Positions 14,376 through 22,628 are shown, counted from the first letter of the stretch. The stretch is 50,095 nucleotides of DNA from Micromonospora sp. KC723 (GCF_004348595.1 NZ_SMKD01000028.1:1-50095), one strand, 5' to 3'. Notes: generated by a model from the letters alone, not told the origin. Program-made: numbers and translations.

Positions 14376-15542
14376 TCAGGTGCTCGCCGCGGCTGCCGCC
14401 AGGCAGCGCGGCACGTCGTCGGCGTGGTAGATCCGCTCGCTCGGCTCGATGTTGGCGAGGAACATCGCGTACACCGCTGCCATCCGCAGGGACGCGACCG
14501 GCCGCAGCAGCCGCACGGCCCGCTCCGGATCACAGCCGGGCACGCTGTCCCGCCACCGCGCGCACCAGGCCGCGACCAGCGGGTCGGCGGTGTCGGGGGC
14601 GAGCCCTTCGGTCAACCGGAGGATGTCGAACGCCGGATGCCCGACGAACGCGTCGCCCCAGTCGATGATCACCCGCCGGTGGCCGTCGCCGCGTACGTTG
14701 CCCGGGTGCAGGTCCCCGTGAACGAGGACGTCCGGCAGCCCGCACCGGGCCACCTCCGCCAGCCGCTCCGCCAGACCGTCGAGAGGCGCATCCGGTGGGA
14801 GGAGGGCGCGGATCCACCGGTCGAGCGCCGGCCCACGCAGGTCCGGCACCCCGTCCGCGACGAGGTCGTCGACGGCCGACAGCGTGCGTACCTGAAGGTC
14901 GTGCTGGTCGGCGGCGATGGCCGCGCGTTCGGTGGCGTCGGCGCCGTAGCGGTCCTCGCCCGGCACGTGGTCGAGCAGCATCCGCCCGGTGCTGTCGTCG
15001 GCGGCGAGCAGCACGGGAACGCGACCGGGGGCGAGCAGGTTGAGGCGGCGCAGCACCGCCGCCTCGTGCCGGAAGAAGGCGGGCACCTGCTTGAGCCAGC
15101 TCGGGCCGTGCGGGCCGTCGAGTCGCCAGATCGCCGACAGGTTCCAGGTGCGCCGCTGCGACACCTCGATGGCGGGCCGACCGAGGCGGTCGAGTGTCGT
15201 CCGGGCCCAGCCGACACTGGCGGCCGGGCCACCCGGCTCGGCGTAGGGGGCGCGCAGTGCATGCGGGGTGAGGTCCACCGACACCGGACGCAGCGCGACG
15301 GCGGGCGGCCCGGCCACCTCGGCCAGGTAGGTGACCTGCCCGCCGGCACCGGGTCTGTCGCTCTCGCCGGTGAGCAGCCGCAACACGACCACGTCGACGG
15401 GCGCGCCCCGGACCACCGGCTCGGCCTCCTGCCACCACGGGCTCTCCACCTGGTACGACGGCAGCGCCCCGAGCGGCCGGCCGGCGGGGTCGACCAGGAC
15501 GAGATTCACGGTACGGGCCACGGCCACCGACCGTAGTGCCAT
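14376..15542 (-). CDS. Aminoglycoside phosphotransferase-fold kinase
   Basis: A 388-residue protein. Residues ~130-380 are an APH-type kinase: SWLKQ with Lys151, HEAAVL with Glu160, the catalytic loop VLVHGDLHPGN (275-282, Asp277 and Asn282) and the metal-binding IDWGD (293-297, Asp294). Residues 1-125 form an extra N-terminal domain starting NLVLVDPAGRPLGALPSYQVE, which looks like a small beta-rich input module and is common in actinobacterial members. Such proteins phosphorylate small molecules, and the majority are not drug-resistance enzymes. ATG 15542 is chosen because the frame upstream to 15818 has poor codon usage. It is convergent with the secreted pair. Confidence 0.8.
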   Translation of the reverse strand: MALRSVAVARTVNLVLVDPAGRPLGALPSYQVESPWWQEAEPVVRGAPVDVVVLRLLTGESDRPGAGGQVTYLAEVAGPPAVALRPVSVDLTPHALRAPYAEPGGPAASVGWARTTLDRLGRPAIEVSQRRTWNLSAIWRLDGPHGPSWLKQVPAFFRHEAAVLRRLNLLAPGRVPVLLAADDSTGRMLLDHVPGEDRYGADATERAAIAADQHDLQVRTLSAVDDLVADGVPDLRGPALDRWIRALLPPDAPLDGLAERLAEVARCGLPDVLVHGDLHPGNVRGDGHRRVIIDWGDAFVGHPAFDILRLTEGLAPDTADPLVAAWCARWRDSVPGCDPERAVRLLRPVASLRMAAVYAMFLANIEPSERIYHADDVPRCLAAAAAST

Positions 15543-15705
15543 CGAGACGGACCGGCGAGCGGTTATCGGATACCAGGGTGTCCTCAGGAGGCGGATCCGG
15601 ATAGACCCGATGACCTGTCGCCTCGGCGCTGTCAGCCCGCGTCGATGACGGTCACCGGCGCCCGCGACACCGCCTCGCCGCGCCTGCCCGCGCTCGCCGC
15701 GGGCG

Positions 15706-16093
15706 ACGCTGACCGGCGAGGCACTGACCGCCGAGGAGGTCGACCACCTGGCGACGGCGCGGATCAAGCGGCAGGCTATCCTGCGCCGCGACCACCCCCG
15801 GTTAATCGTCACCGTCATCGACGAGGCGGTGCTGCGGCGGTCGCTGCGGGGGGCGACCCGAGCTGATGCGCGAGCAGTGCGAGCACCGTGCCGCGTGTGT
15901 CGAGCTACCCACGGTGGAGGTGCACGTGGTCCCGCAGGACACCGGCATGTACCCGGGCCTGGGCGGGCCGTTCACCGACAACCTCCCGGGCGCGGTCCTC
16001 GTCCGCGACACCAAGGACCGCGACGGCGGGACGGTGGTCTTCACCCCCGAGGCGTGGCGCGGCTTCGTCGCCTTCGCGAAGACCTCGCGCTAA
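15706..16093 (+). pseudogene. Frameshifted DUF5753-DUF397 chimeric remnant
   Basis: The frame from 15706 reads LTAEEVDHLATARIKRQAIL then VTVIDEAVLRRSL, the middle of the DUF5753 sensor of actinobacterial XRE regulators. Near the G-run at 15848-15853 it shifts by one base into the frame PELMREQCEHRAACVELPTV then VVPQDTGMYPGLGGPF, which is the next part of DUF5753. Without a stop this passes directly into DNLPGAVLVRDTKD and VVFTPEAWRGFVAFAK, the C-terminal part of a DUF397 protein. DUF5753 regulators and DUF397 proteins are normally separate adjacent genes, so a deletion joined them. There is no HTH domain. A shorter ORF starting at ATG 15866 could still be translated. Confidence 0.75.
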
Positions 16094-16137
16094 CCCACCG
16101 GCCGGGGTCCGCACACGGACGAGGTGCTCCGGAGGCA

Positions 16138-16198
16138 CAGGGCATCGCCCTGCACACGTGCTCGTCGACGACGACAGGTGTGCGTGGGCGATGCCCTG
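16138..16198. terminator. Long stem-loop
   Basis: Outer arms CAGGGCATCGCCC (16138-16150) and GGGCGATGCCCTG (16186-16198) are exact reverse complements; inner arms GCACAC (16152-16157) and GTGTGC (16178-16183) add six pairs, with a 20-nt loop. It lies between the convergent DUF397 remnant and the aldo/keto reductase, so a termination role is likely. Confidence 0.6.
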
Positions 16199-16263
16199 GG
16201 AGAGTCGTCCGACTCACATTGGCCCGGCCGACGGCGCGGGCCAGCGAACGCGTACCCCGCGGG

Positions 16264-17271
16264 TCAGGCACCCGCGGCGTCGAGCCGGGCCAGTTGCTCG
16301 TCGCTCAGCTTGACGTCGAGGGCCGGCAGCGCCGCCTCCAGCTGCTCCGGCGTACGCGGCCCGATCAGCGGCGCGACGGTCGGCGAGTGACGCAGCAGCC
16401 AGGCGAGAACCACCTGGCCCGGCGCGGCTCCCACCTCGGCCGCCACCTGGTTGAGCACGGCGAGGCGGGCGACGGTGTCCGGCCCCTCGTACGGCCGCAT
16501 GATGTGGTGGCCGTTGCGCTTCGCCGGGTCGTCGTAGACGCCCTTGAGCAGCGGCGAGTACGCCACCAGCGTTAGGTCGTCGTGGGTGTCGAGGTAGTCG
16601 AGCTGGTCGTCGTCGACGATGGACACGTCCGGCAGCCCCGGCCGGCGCCGCAGGTACGAGTGCTGCTGCTGCAACGCCACCGGCGTCGGCCAGCCGTGCG
16701 CGGCGCAGAGCTGCCGGATCCGTTCCAGCCGCCAGGTGCGGACGTTCGACCATCCGATGTAGCGGGCCTTTCCGGCCTGCACAATCCCGGCGAGCGCCTC
16801 AAGGGTCTCCTCCAGCGGCGTGGTCCGGTCGTCGACGTGCACGTAGTACAGGTCCACGTGATCGGTGCCGAGCCGGCGGAGGCTGTCGTCGATCGCGCGG
16901 CGCAGCGTCTCCGCGCCGGCTCCCTCGAACCGGGTACGCGCGGCCTCCCAGTCCGGTTCGTCGCCGGCACCCCACAGGCTGCCCGGATCTGTCATCTTCG
17001 CGCTGCCCTTGGTCGCGAGGAACACTTCGTCGCGCCGGCCGCTGCGGGCCAGCCAACGCCCCAGCAGCTCCTCGCTCTCCCCACCGTGGCTGTCCCTGCG
17101 CAGCCACCAGGCGTAGCAGTCGGCGGTGTCGAGGAAGGTGCCGCCGAGGCCGGTGAACCGGTCGAGCATCCGGAACGAATCGGCCTCGTCGGTGCGCGTC
17201 CCCATGAGCATGCAGCCGAGTGCCAGCTGGCTGACGTGTTCACCGGTACGGCCCAGCTCCACGGTCTTCAT
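16264..17271 (-). CDS. Aldo/keto reductase
   Basis: A 335-residue AKR of the YajO/Tas-like group, NADPH-dependent. Features: LGRTGEHVSQLALGCMLMGT, the Asp-Tyr pair in FLDTADCYAWW, Lys in LATKGSAKM, His in YYVHVDD, WSNVRTWRLERI and the cofactor loop GPRTPEQLEAAL. The insertion WLRRDSHGGESEELLGRWLA is found in a subset of actinobacterial AKRs. ATG 17271 is chosen over GTG 17277 because GAAGGGAA lies 6 nt upstream of the ATG. Its promoter has a 19-bp spacer and a dyad (17303-17333), the architecture activated by MerR regulators, so expression is probably inducible by a toxic or redox-active compound. Confidence 0.9.
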   Translation of the reverse strand: MKTVELGRTGEHVSQLALGCMLMGTRTDEADSFRMLDRFTGLGGTFLDTADCYAWWLRRDSHGGESEELLGRWLARSGRRDEVFLATKGSAKMTDPGSLWGAGDEPDWEAARTRFEGAGAETLRRAIDDSLRRLGTDHVDLYYVHVDDRTTPLEETLEALAGIVQAGKARYIGWSNVRTWRLERIRQLCAAHGWPTPVALQQQHSYLRRRPGLPDVSIVDDDQLDYLDTHDDLTLVAYSPLLKGVYDDPAKRNGHHIMRPYEGPDTVARLAVLNQVAAEVGAAPGQVVLAWLLRHSPTVAPLIGPRTPEQLEAALPALDVKLSDEQLARLDAAGA

Positions 17272-17302
17272 CCGCACTTCCCTTCATCGGTACGACGATT
17301 CG

Positions 17303-17333
17303 ACCGTAGGAGCTGGAGCGCACTCCAGGTCAA
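17303..17333 (-). promoter_or_regulatory. MerR-type promoter of the aldo/keto reductase gene
   Basis: On the minus strand: -35 TTGACC (17333-17328), exactly 19 bp, -10 TACGGT (17308-17303). The spacer and its edge hold the dyad CTGGAG-N4-CTCCAG (17313-17328). Overlong spacers with a central dyad are the hallmark of MerR-family activation by DNA untwisting. The transcript start would be near 17296. Confidence 0.7.
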
Positions 17334-17465
17334 CCGGAACGTACGTCGCCTCGGGCGGGCACGCGTCCGGCACCTACTTCAGGGCGCCACCGCTGCTGGC
17401 CGTCGCGGCCGGCGTCCTCATCGGACGGGTCCCCACAGCCGAGGCCGGGAGGGTACGGTCCGAGA

Positions 17466-17915
17466 ATGGAGCAGCGGATCAGCCTGATCACTCTCGGCGT
17501 CACCGACATCGCCCGCGCCCGTGCGTTCTACGAGCAACTCGGCTGGCACGGGCAGGAAATCGAGGAGACGGTGTTCTTCCAGGCCGGCGGGCTCGCCCTG
17601 GTGTTGTGGGGGCGAGCGAAGCTGGCCGCCGACGTGGGCGTGCCGGGCGGCGAACCGGGTGCGATGGCGCTGGGGTACAACGTCCACTCCCGCGCCGAGG
17701 TCGATGAGATCCTGGCCACGGCGGCGCAGGCGGGCGCGCGGATCACCCGTCCGGCCGCCGACACCTTCTACGGCGGGTACGCCGGCTGCTTCACCGACCC
17801 GGACGGCCACGTGTGGGAGATTGCCTGGAACCCGGGCTTCGCGCTGGCCGCCGACGGGACGCTGACCCTGCCGGACTTCACCGCCGGGCCGGATCCGGCG
17901 TCCCCGCCGGCCTGA
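17466..17915 (+). CDS. VOC family (glyoxalase/bleomycin-resistance fold) protein
   Basis: A 149-residue metal- or ligand-binding protein of the vicinal oxygen chelate fold. The pattern ISLITLGVTDIARARAFYEQLGW is the first beta-alpha-beta unit; GYAGCFTDPDGHVWEIAWNP is the last, with Glu in the metal position of the second module (WEIAW). The first-module metal residue is not clear, so catalysis is uncertain. ATG 17466 has a TACGGT -10 box at 17454-17459 and no ribosome site, so it may be leaderless. It is divergent from the aldo/keto reductase gene. Confidence 0.85.
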   Translation: MEQRISLITLGVTDIARARAFYEQLGWHGQEIEETVFFQAGGLALVLWGRAKLAADVGVPGGEPGAMALGYNVHSRAEVDEILATAAQAGARITRPAADTFYGGYAGCFTDPDGHVWEIAWNPGFALAADGTLTLPDFTAGPDPASPPA

Positions 17916-18050
17916 ACCGCCCCACCGGCACCCCGGGAGCACGGACATCCACTCCAACTGCGGCATCTCGCGCTGTCCACGCGAACAACACCGCGACCTG
18001 GCGTAGACGAAGTCAACCTCCTCCCGGCGACGGGCGGTCGGCGGCCTCCG

Positions 18051-19157
18051 TCAGGTGAACACGGTGCGGCGTACGCCCTTGTGGTCGGCGCAGGCGCCGC
18101 GCTGCCCGCCGGTCAGGCTGACCGCCCCGTCCCGGCACTGCACCAGGTAACCGCGTCCGGACCAGAAGTCGCGCACACAGTCGAAGTGGTCGCAGACCCG
18201 GTGGTCGGGGCGGCGGATCCGCTCGCCGGCGCAGAAGTCGTACCCCATCGGGTTGGCCGGGGCGCCGCAGCGCCGCTCGCGAGGCGCGGCGCTGGCCGAC
18301 GGCGAGGGCCGGGGTTTCGCCACCGGCTCGCCCTCCGGCCTGGTCGGTGTCGCGGGGGTGGCGGCGACAGCCCGTTCGGAGGCGGAGCGGACCGGCGGAT
18401 CCGAGTCGAGGACGGCCACCGGCACGGCCAGGGTGATGGCTGCCGCGACGACCACGGTGCGGCGTCCGCCGGGGATCCGGGCGGTGAGCCGGGCCTGGGC
18501 GGGAGTGGCGATGGCCTGGCGGAACGGCCGGATCTGGTCGTGTTCGGCGATCAGCTCGTCGAGCTGCGCGAGCACGCTGTCCCGCTGCTCGATCGCGTCG
18601 GCGAAGGCGAGGGTGAGCACGAACCGGAAGTCGACCGCCGCCGGGGCAGGCAGGCGCAGGCCGGTGGTCCGCTTGCGGTCGAGCACCTGGATCAGCGTCA
18701 CCGGGGCGGCCGGGTCGTGGGACAGCCCGGTCATCTTCCCGTACGCCCAGTCGCGCCGGCCGCTGCCGCCGAGAAACACCAGACGACGGTTCGTGATCAC
18801 GGCCATTCCGGCGTCGACGGCCCGCACCCCGTCGGGGGGCCGGTGCCGCAGCGGGGCCGGATGCGGCTCGAGGGTCAGATCGGGGGCGGGCAGCACTGCG
18901 GTGTGCCGCATCTCGACCAGTTGGGCGGCGGGCCAGGCCCGGAACACCTTCTCGCCCTGATCGAGTTCCAGGGGCAGTCCGCGGCCCGCCGCCGTCGAAC
19001 CGTGCAGGTCGAGAGCGAGGGTGCGCAGCCTCCGCAACTCGTCGTCGTGCCGCCGCCAGGCCGCCTCGGCCTCGCGGTGGCGGCGCTGCCGGCGCTCGTT
19101 CTGTCTGCGCGCCCAGTTGTAGCGCCAGGTGGAACCCGTCGAATCAGTTTCTGCCAC
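18051..19157 (-). CDS. Membrane protein with PH-like and DUF3761-like domains
   Basis: A 368-residue protein of unusual layout. Residues 1-50 are a highly charged helix (WARRQNERRQRRHREAEAA). Residues ~60-220 contain GMAVITNRRLVFLGGSGRRDW, the core of a bacterial PH-like domain that recurs in membrane-associated proteins. One hydrophobic helix follows (VVVAAAITLAVPVAVL, about 235-250), then a Pro/Ser-rich linker and a Cys-rich end with GYLVQCRDGAVSLTGGQRGACADHKGV, which fits the DUF3761 pattern. Polarity predicts the PH-like part in the cytosol and the Cys-rich part outside. GTG 19157 follows GGAGTCGGC. Function unknown. Confidence 0.7.
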   Translation of the reverse strand: MAETDSTGSTWRYNWARRQNERRQRRHREAEAAWRRHDDELRRLRTLALDLHGSTAAGRGLPLELDQGEKVFRAWPAAQLVEMRHTAVLPAPDLTLEPHPAPLRHRPPDGVRAVDAGMAVITNRRLVFLGGSGRRDWAYGKMTGLSHDPAAPVTLIQVLDRKRTTGLRLPAPAAVDFRFVLTLAFADAIEQRDSVLAQLDELIAEHDQIRPFRQAIATPAQARLTARIPGGRRTVVVAAAITLAVPVAVLDSDPPVRSASERAVAATPATPTRPEGEPVAKPRPSPSASAAPRERRCGAPANPMGYDFCAGERIRRPDHRVCDHFDCVRDFWSGRGYLVQCRDGAVSLTGGQRGACADHKGVRRTVFT

Positions 19158-19246
19158 GCCGACTCCTTCGCCGCGCGAGCCACCAACCGGGGTGTCGTAC
19201 GGGTTAACAGCAGATCAGCGCCGACGGAACCGGCATGACGGTCCTT

Positions 19247-19262
19247 TCACCCGATCGGGTGA
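19247..19262. promoter_or_regulatory. 16-bp perfect palindrome
   Basis: TCACCCGATCGGGTGA is fully self-complementary and lies about 90 bp before the start of the PH-like/DUF3761 gene (19157), where an operator would be expected. No neighbouring regulator can be tied to it. Confidence 0.4.
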
Positions 19263-19300
19263 TCACCTCGCGTCGGTCGCCCGGCCCGCCCTGGGCCGTG

Positions 19301-19346
19301 CCCGGGGCCCGGGTGGACCGGTCGCCCGGCCCGCTCGGGCCCCGGG
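19301..19346. terminator. Terminator of the TipA-like gene
   Basis: Exact 11-bp inverted repeat CCCGGGGCCCG (19301-19311) / CGGGCCCCGGG (19336-19346) with a 24-nt loop, 20 nt beyond the stop codon of the minus-strand MerR gene. Confidence 0.6.
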
Positions 19347-19366
19347 CGCGGTGGGGTGCGGGCGGG

Positions 19367-20125
19367 TCAGGCACGGGTGATCGCGTTGGCGTGGATCGCC
19401 TCGGCGAGGTATGCGGCCATGCCTGGCGCGAGTGTCTCGAAGTACGCGGTGAACCGGGGGTCCGCCACGTACATGTCCGCCAGGCAGGTGTGGATCTCGT
19501 ACGAGCAGTCGTAGTGCCACTCGGTGATGAGCCGCCGGTGCTCCTCGGCCAACGCCATCGCCTCCGCCGAGCTGGCCGGTGCGCCCGAGGCCATCACCGC
19601 CACGAAGCGGCGGCCCCAGTCCTCGTTGGCCGCCTTGTTCCGCAGCCAGTCCTCCTTCGAGTAGCTGGCCGTCCGGCGGGCCGACTCCCGGTACGCGTCG
19701 GTGTCGCCCCAACGCTGCTCCACCTCCTCGGCGTGCGCCTCCGGGTCGAAGTCGCCGAAGACCTCGAACCGTTCCTGCGGGGTGAGCCTGATGTTCATCC
19801 TTCTCGCCTCCATCGCGATCTCGATCGCGGCGACCATCTCCTGGAGCTTGCCGATCCGGCCGGTGAGCAGCTCGTGCTGCCGGCGCAGGTGCGCCACCGG
19901 GTCGACGTCCGGGTCGTCGAGGATCGCCGCGATCTCCTCCAGCGGGAACCCCAACTCCCGGTACCAGCGGATCAGTTGCAACCGCTCCAGGTCCGCGTCG
20001 TCGTAGCGGCGGTAGCCCGCCGCGGTGCGCCCGCTGGGCGACAGCAGCCCGATCTCGTCGTAGTGGTGCAGCGTTCGGACCGTCACCCGGGCCGCCTTCG
20101 CCACCTGCCCCACCGTGTACGTCAT
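19367..20125 (-). CDS. MerR family regulator with TipAS-type ligand domain
   Basis: A 252-residue regulator. Residues 1-70 are a MerR winged HTH (YTVGQVAKAARVTVRTLHHYDEIGLL, GYRRYDDADLERL) followed by the dimer helix DPVAHLRRQHELL. Residues ~120-250 match the TipAS antibiotic-recognition domain: RFEVFGDFDPEAHAEEVEQRWG, YRESARRTASYSKEDW, WHYDCSYEIHTCLADMYVADPRF. Cys in YDCS and HTCL are near the position where TipAL covalently holds thiopeptides. ATG 20125 follows GGGAGGGAA; the upstream extension to 20179 overlaps its own promoter. The promoter at 20149-20179 resembles tipA, so positive autoregulation is likely. Confidence 0.9.
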   Translation of the reverse strand: MTYTVGQVAKAARVTVRTLHHYDEIGLLSPSGRTAAGYRRYDDADLERLQLIRWYRELGFPLEEIAAILDDPDVDPVAHLRRQHELLTGRIGKLQEMVAAIEIAMEARRMNIRLTPQERFEVFGDFDPEAHAEEVEQRWGDTDAYRESARRTASYSKEDWLRNKAANEDWGRRFVAVMASGAPASSAEAMALAEEHRRLITEWHYDCSYEIHTCLADMYVADPRFTAYFETLAPGMAAYLAEAIHANAITRA

Positions 20126-20148
20126 GGGTTCCCTCCCTTCCGCGACCA

Positions 20149-20179
20149 AGGCTGCCGCCTCCCGCTGCGTGAGGGTCAA
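20149..20179 (-). promoter_or_regulatory. tipA-like autoregulated promoter
   Basis: Minus strand: -35 TTGACC (20179-20174), 19-bp spacer, -10 CAGCCT (20154-20149). The spacer holds the near-perfect dyad CCTCACG-cag-CGGGAGG (20174-20158). This is the same design as the Streptomyces tipA promoter, which TipAL activates. Confidence 0.68.
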
Positions 20180-20218
20180 CCCGGATTCTCCGCCAGCCCG
20201 CCGCCCTCGCCCGTCAGA

Positions 20219-22477
20219 TCAGGCGGGAGTGGGGTGAAGGGTGGCGAGGGCGCCGGGGCGGCCGTAGCGGTAGCCCTGACCGTGGACGCAGCCGATCGCG
20301 GTGACCGCCGCGTGCTGCCCCTCGGTCTCCACCCCCTCGGCCACCACCGCCAGGTCGAACGCCCCGGCCAACCGGGTCACCATCTCCACGGTGGCGTACG
20401 CGCGGGTGTCGGAGTCGAGCCGGGCCACGAACGAACGGTCGATCTTCAGCTCGGTGGCCGGGATGCGGTGCAGGTAGCTCAACGACGAGTATCCGGTGCC
20501 GAAGTCGTCGATGGCGATCCGGATGCCCAGCTCGCGCAGCTGCGCGAGGCGTTCCAGCACCGCCTCGCTGCCGTCGATCAGCGCCGACTCGGTCAGCTCC
20601 AGGGTCAACGCGCGGGGAGCCAGGCCCGCGCCGGCCGTGGCGGCGGTGACCGTGGCGATGAGATCCGGTCGGCGCAGGTGCGCCGCCGCGATGTTCACCG
20701 CCACCGTCGCCTCCGGCACCCGCTGCCGCCACGTCGCGGCGGCCCGGCACGCCTCGTGGATCACCCAGCGGTCCAGCGGCACCACCAGCCCGGTCTCCTC
20801 CGCCAGCGGCAGGAACGCCGCCGGGTTGAGCAGCCCCAGCCGGGGATGCCGCCAGCGGACCAGCGCCTCGGCGCGGCGCACCTCGCCGGTGGCCAGGTCG
20901 ACGATCGGCTGGTAGTCCAGGTGCAACTGCCGCTCGTCGACCGCCCGGCGCAGATCGGCGATCAGCTCCGCCCGGGTCACCGCCGACTCGCGCAGCGCCG
21001 GGGTGCAGGTCCGGTACGCGGCCTTCCCGGCCGCTTTCGCCGCGTACATCGCGATGTCGGCGTCGCGCAGCAGGTCGGTGTGGGAGGTGTGCTGCGGGCC
21101 GTACTCGGCGATGCCGACGCTGGCGGACGGGTGGATGCCGACGTCCTCCTCGCCGGGCGACGGTTGCAGGGCGGTGAGCAGCCGCTCGGCGAGCCGCTCC
21201 GGGGCGACCGGCCGGCCCTCGTCGACCAGCACCGCGAACTCGTCGCCGCCGAGCCGGGCGACCGTGCCGTCGTCGCCGACCGCGTCCCGCATCCGGCCGG
21301 CGATGCTGGTCAGCAGGGTGTCCCCGGTGCCGTGCCCGAACCGGTCGTTGACCTGCTTGAACCCGTCCAGGTCGAGGATCAGCACGGCGACCGGCGGCCC
21401 GCCGCGCAGCGCCCGGCGCAGCCGCCGGATGAACATCAACCGGTTCGGCAGGCCGGTGAGCTGGTCGGCGTACGCCAGTTGGCGCAGCCGGGCGACCAGC
21501 CGCAGGTTCTCGTTGGCGGCCAGTCCCTGACGCAGCGCCAACGCCGCCAGCAGCGTCATCATGCCGATGAAGATCAGGTGCGGGGTCTGCCCGGTCGGGC
21601 GGCGGGCCAGCACCACGGCGACGATCGCCCCACCCACCGGCAGGTACGGCAGGGCCACCCGCCACCAGGGCGGCAGCGGTGACTCGCCGGCATCGTCGCC
21701 GTCAGCGCAGGTCGGCGGCGGCGGGTGGACCGCCGCCACCCCGATCAACAGGTGACTCAGCGGCCAGCACAGCTCGATCGGATGCCCGGGAGCGTAACTG
21801 CCGCCCACGACGAGCGAGACGTGGACCGCGTCGGCCACGGCCCGCACGGCCAGGCTCACCCCGATCAGCGTCATCGGCCGCCACACCGGCCGGGCGGGCC
21901 CGGCCACCGCGACCAGGACGGTCAACTGCACCAGGTCGAGCACCGGGTACAGCAGGCCGTATCCGTGCAGCGGATCGGCCAGGTCGGCGGCGGTGATGTC
22001 GTGGAACACCACCACCCAGCCGACCGGGATCAGGGCGAGCCCCACGATCACCCCGTCCAGCAGGGCGCGGGCCCGACCGACGCAGCTGCGGGGAGCTGAC
22101 AGCGAGCAGAGCAGCGCGGCGGTGCCGGTGATGATGCCGACGGTGAAGATCCCGCCGACCAGCGCGGTGTGCGGCAGTTCGTCGCCACCGGTACGCTCGA
22201 CCACCCACACCGTACGGCCGGCCGCGGCGAGGCCCATGGTGACCGTGAGCAGCGTCCAGAACCGGCGCAGCGGGGTGGGGTGCCGGCGGGCCGCGTCCGC
22301 GCAGGCTGCCGCGGCCAGGCTCGCCACCGTGATCGCGCCCAGGTCGCTGGCGAGCGCCGCGTGCGGCAGCCCCGCCAGCAGCCAGAACGCCTCGACGAGC
22401 AGCACCGCCGTCGCGACGGCGACCCCCGCGCGGCGCAGCGGTGCGACAGGAAACGGTGTGACGGCCTCGGGCTGCAC
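20219..22477 (-). CDS. Membrane-anchored GGDEF-EAL cyclic-di-GMP turnover protein
   Basis: A 752-residue protein. Residues ~18-320 hold eight to ten transmembrane helices resembling an MHYT/MASE-type sensor. The GGDEF domain has intact DLDGFKQVNDRFGH and LGGDEF (410-414), so diguanylate cyclase activity is plausible; the product-inhibition RxxD site that should end five residues before GGDEF is absent (GDDG instead). The EAL domain keeps AEALVRW (537-539 is EAL), VNIAA, LELTES, IDDFGTGYSSL, KIDRSFV and VAEGVET, all residues for metal and phosphodiesterase catalysis. The GGDEF I-site loss would remove feedback control. GTG 22477 follows GGAG. Such proteins control development and antibiotic timing in actinomycetes. 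Confidence 0.93.
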   Translation of the reverse strand: MQPEAVTPFPVAPLRRAGVAVATAVLLVEAFWLLAGLPHAALASDLGAITVASLAAAACADAARRHPTPLRRFWTLLTVTMGLAAAGRTVWVVERTGGDELPHTALVGGIFTVGIITGTAALLCSLSAPRSCVGRARALLDGVIVGLALIPVGWVVVFHDITAADLADPLHGYGLLYPVLDLVQLTVLVAVAGPARPVWRPMTLIGVSLAVRAVADAVHVSLVVGGSYAPGHPIELCWPLSHLLIGVAAVHPPPPTCADGDDAGESPLPPWWRVALPYLPVGGAIVAVVLARRPTGQTPHLIFIGMMTLLAALALRQGLAANENLRLVARLRQLAYADQLTGLPNRLMFIRRLRRALRGGPPVAVLILDLDGFKQVNDRFGHGTGDTLLTSIAGRMRDAVGDDGTVARLGGDEFAVLVDEGRPVAPERLAERLLTALQPSPGEEDVGIHPSASVGIAEYGPQHTSHTDLLRDADIAMYAAKAAGKAAYRTCTPALRESAVTRAELIADLRRAVDERQLHLDYQPIVDLATGEVRRAEALVRWRHPRLGLLNPAAFLPLAEETGLVVPLDRWVIHEACRAAATWRQRVPEATVAVNIAAAHLRRPDLIATVTAATAGAGLAPRALTLELTESALIDGSEAVLERLAQLRELGIRIAIDDFGTGYSSLSYLHRIPATELKIDRSFVARLDSDTRAYATVEMVTRLAGAFDLAVVAEGVETEGQHAAVTAIGCVHGQGYRYGRPGALATLHPTPA

Positions 22478-22628
22478 GGTGATCGCTCCGGCTCCCTCTC
22501 CTGTGCGTACCTCACGGCTGAGGACCGGTCACGGACGGGCGAACCACCGAAGCCTAGCCACCGCCCGTGCGCCCCGCCAGAGCCGACCGGCCCCCCCTTG
22601 TGGACGCCCGGTCGGGCGCGCCCGCGGG

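Noticed and set aside
14376..15542. Aminoglycoside resistance gene
   Set aside because: The fold is right, but many actinobacterial APH-fold kinases act on other substrates, and an extra N-terminal domain is present; resistance cannot be claimed.
14376..15818. Longer kinase with a start at 15818
   Set aside because: Residues before 15542 are Arg-rich with poor third-position G/C and have no domain; part of that DNA encodes the DUF5753 remnant on the other strand.
20125..20179. Longer start of the TipA-like regulator at 20179
   Set aside because: The extension overlaps the promoter dyad, and an excellent ribosome site precedes ATG 20125.
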